Positions 62,780-64,000 of a stretch of DNA of 64,000 bases are shown here, piece after piece (position 1 is the stretch's first letter; the number at the start of each line of letters is the position of its first letter). A program made the translations under genes and the position numbers. The stretch is taken from NCBI RefSeq assembly GCF_900109175.1, contig NZ_FNZE01000001.1, positions 372,001-436,000 on the forward strand. The letters are read 5' to 3'. The stretch is from Pseudomonas linyingensis. GTDB taxonomy: Bacteria > Pseudomonadota > Gammaproteobacteria > Pseudomonadales > Pseudomonadaceae. The notes under the pieces were generated by a model, which saw only the letters and a list, made by a program, of their open reading frames with translations, had not been told where the DNA came from and made no database searches.

Positions 62780-62995
62780 GGGACCTCCGGTCGGATGGGA
62801 TGCCTCACATGATGCAAGTGGCGCGCCAGCGTCGGGGGCGCCTTGCACGGCTGGCCCCCAGCGACTTTACTTTCCTTCCCAATGCGCTTGAAAAAAGTCC
62901 TGCCTGCGCGCAGCGAACTCACTGCCGCGCTGCGCTCGCCGTCAAGCAGCGCGTTCGCTGTGTGGCGAGCGGCTGGCAGCGACGGGGAGGCGACG

Positions 62996-64000
62996 ATGAA
63001 CACCAGCAAAGACAGCCTCGGCAACCCGCTCAGCGGTGCGGTGCCGAGCAGCGTGCAGCACTACGAACAGGCGCTGCACCAGTTCCAGTGCTATTGCGGC
63101 GATCCGCTGGCGACCATCGAGGTGGCCTGCGCCGAGCGTCCCGATTTCGTCATGGCCAGGGTGATGCATGCCTGGCTGCATCTGCTCGGCAGCGAGCCGA
63201 GTGGCTGGCCGGTGGCGCGCGCCGACCTCGAACTGGCGCGGCAATGGACGGTCAACGACCGCGAGCAGGCGCATCTGGCCGCCATCGAGCAGCTGGTCGA
63301 GGGGAACTGGCATGCGACGCGACGGGTGCTGGAGGATCTGACCCTGGCCTATCCGCTCGACGGCCTCGGCCTGCTGGCCGGCCACGTGCTCGACTTCTAC
63401 GTCGGCGATGCGCGCATGCTGCGCGATCGTATCGCGCGAGCCTTTCCCGCCTGGTCGCCGGCGATGCCGGGTTTCCATGCCCTGCTCGGCATGCACGCCT
63501 TCGGCCTGGAGGAGACCGGCGCCTATGCTCGCGCGGCTGCCAGTGGCCATGCCGCACTTCTGCTGGAGCCGCGCGACGCCTGGGCACACCATGCGGTGAC
63601 CCATATGCTGGAAATGCAGGGCCGCCAGCACGAGGGCATCGCCTGGATGCGCGACCGCCAGGCGCAGTGGGCCGAGGACAACTTCTTCGCCATCCACAAC
63701 TGGTGGCACCTCACGCTGTTCCATCTGGACCTGGGCGAGTTCGACGCGGTGCTCGAACTGTTCGACAGCGCCATCGTCGGCAGCGAGTCGCCGCTGGCGC
63801 TCGACCTGGTGGACGCCTCGGCGCTGCTCTGGCGCCTGTACCTGCGCGGCGTCGATGTCGGCGAGCGCTGGAACGGGGTGGCTGAGCGCTGGCTGCCGTT
63901 CGCCGACAGCGGCCACTACGCCTTCAACGACGCCCACGCGATGATGGCCTTCGCCTGCGCCCAGCGCGGCGAGGCGATCCAGGCCCTGCTTTCCGCCCAG
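62996..64000 (+). CDS. TPR-like protein, C-terminus beyond the window
   Basis: The open frame runs 335 codons to the end of the window with no stop. It starts MNTSKDSLGNPLSGAVPSSVQHYEQAL after GGGGAGG. Its helical repeats, such as ERPDFVMARVMHAWLHLLGSE, GFHALLGMHAFGLEETGAYARA, and AWAHHAVTHMLEMQGRQHEGI, resemble the TTC38-type tetratricopeptide family. It may be a scaffold or an enzyme-linked repeat protein. The function is unknown. Confidence 0.85.
   Translation, partial: MNTSKDSLGNPLSGAVPSSVQHYEQALHQFQCYCGDPLATIEVACAERPDFVMARVMHAWLHLLGSEPSGWPVARADLELARQWTVNDREQAHLAAIEQLVEGNWHATRRVLEDLTLAYPLDGLGLLAGHVLDFYVGDARMLRDRIARAFPAWSPAMPGFHALLGMHAFGLEETGAYARAAASGHAALLLEPRDAWAHHAVTHMLEMQGRQHEGIAWMRDRQAQWAEDNFFAIHNWWHLTLFHLDLGEFDAVLELFDSAIVGSESPLALDLVDASALLWRLYLRGVDVGERWNGVAERWLPFADSGHYAFNDAHAMMAFACAQRGEAIQALLSAQ

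Overview
The window is one contiguous, GC-rich stretch of a gammaproteobacterial chromosome. It is almost certainly from a Pseudomonas (sensu lato) species. It carries Pseudomonas-typical genes (mvaT, a BifA-type GGDEF/EAL protein, the ColR/ColS two-component system, xenB, olsBA, an IcmP-type imelysin), its codon use is strongly GC-ending, and from memory the gene order from groEL to purU largely follows the P. aeruginosa PAO1 segment around PA4390 to PA4314. No rRNA, tRNA, CRISPR array, insertion sequence, integrase or prophage gene was seen. This is a chromosomal backbone with some lineage-specific inserts.

Layout. 1-3900: end of an outer-membrane barrel gene, an SDR dehydrogenase, fxsA, and groES-groEL with a heat-shock-type promoter and a strong terminator. 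3941-14883: an envelope-remodelling block. An LTA-synthase-like transferase and a PAP2 phosphatase (minus strand) face colR-colS and a small methyltransferase. These are followed by a tightly packed operon for making and transferring a uronic acid (ugd, UDP-uronate epimerase, GT2, LpxB-N-domain membrane protein, ArnT-like GT39, small membrane protein). Two near-identical ColR-box candidates flank colRS and point outward at the transferase/PAP2 operon and at the methyltransferase. 14950-20108: an iron-linked periplasmic block (IcmP-like imelysin, di-heme oxidase, second imelysin, DUF1513 protein) with two Fur-box-like palindromes. 20296-30000: lemA and a GIDE-like protein, bifA, sodB, argO/argP, a coiled-coil membrane protein, an arsR-xenB pair and acpH. 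30002-38185: olsB-olsA with a PhoB-box-like array, a di-iron flavoprotein-like MBL protein, a ClsB-type phospholipase D, class I fumarase, pyruvate kinase, and a tandem universal stress protein preceded by a clean PhoB-box match. 38316-45272: a six-gene MoxR/DUF58/DUF4350/DUF4129/SpoIIM/RDD envelope operon. 45398-49024: sbcB, mvaT, purU and a CBS-domain protein. 49102-64000: a more accessory stretch with a HerA-like ATPase, fdhD-fdhF, a DUF4139 protein, an OxyR-like regulator, an M14 peptidase/hydrolase pair, chrA, a ubiquitin/Mut7-C protein behind a hexanucleotide repeat, a lipoprotein, a GNAT enzyme and a truncated TPR gene.

How the parts work together. The most coherent theme is envelope adaptation. 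ColRS (metal/polymyxin stress in Pseudomonas) sits in the middle of genes whose products would modify lipid A or phospholipid headgroups. PhoB-like sites sit in front of the ornithine-lipid genes, which replace phospholipids when phosphate is scarce. Fur-like sites sit in front of the iron-linked imelysin block. The uronic-acid operon beside colRS is the best candidate for a little-described system here. Its logic (UDP-GlcA to UDP-GalA, loading on a lipid carrier, transfer by a GT39 enzyme) parallels ArnT-type lipid A modification but predicts galacturonic acid instead of aminoarabinose. All regulatory sites are motif reads by eye, and homology statements come from recalled family knowledge, not from searches.
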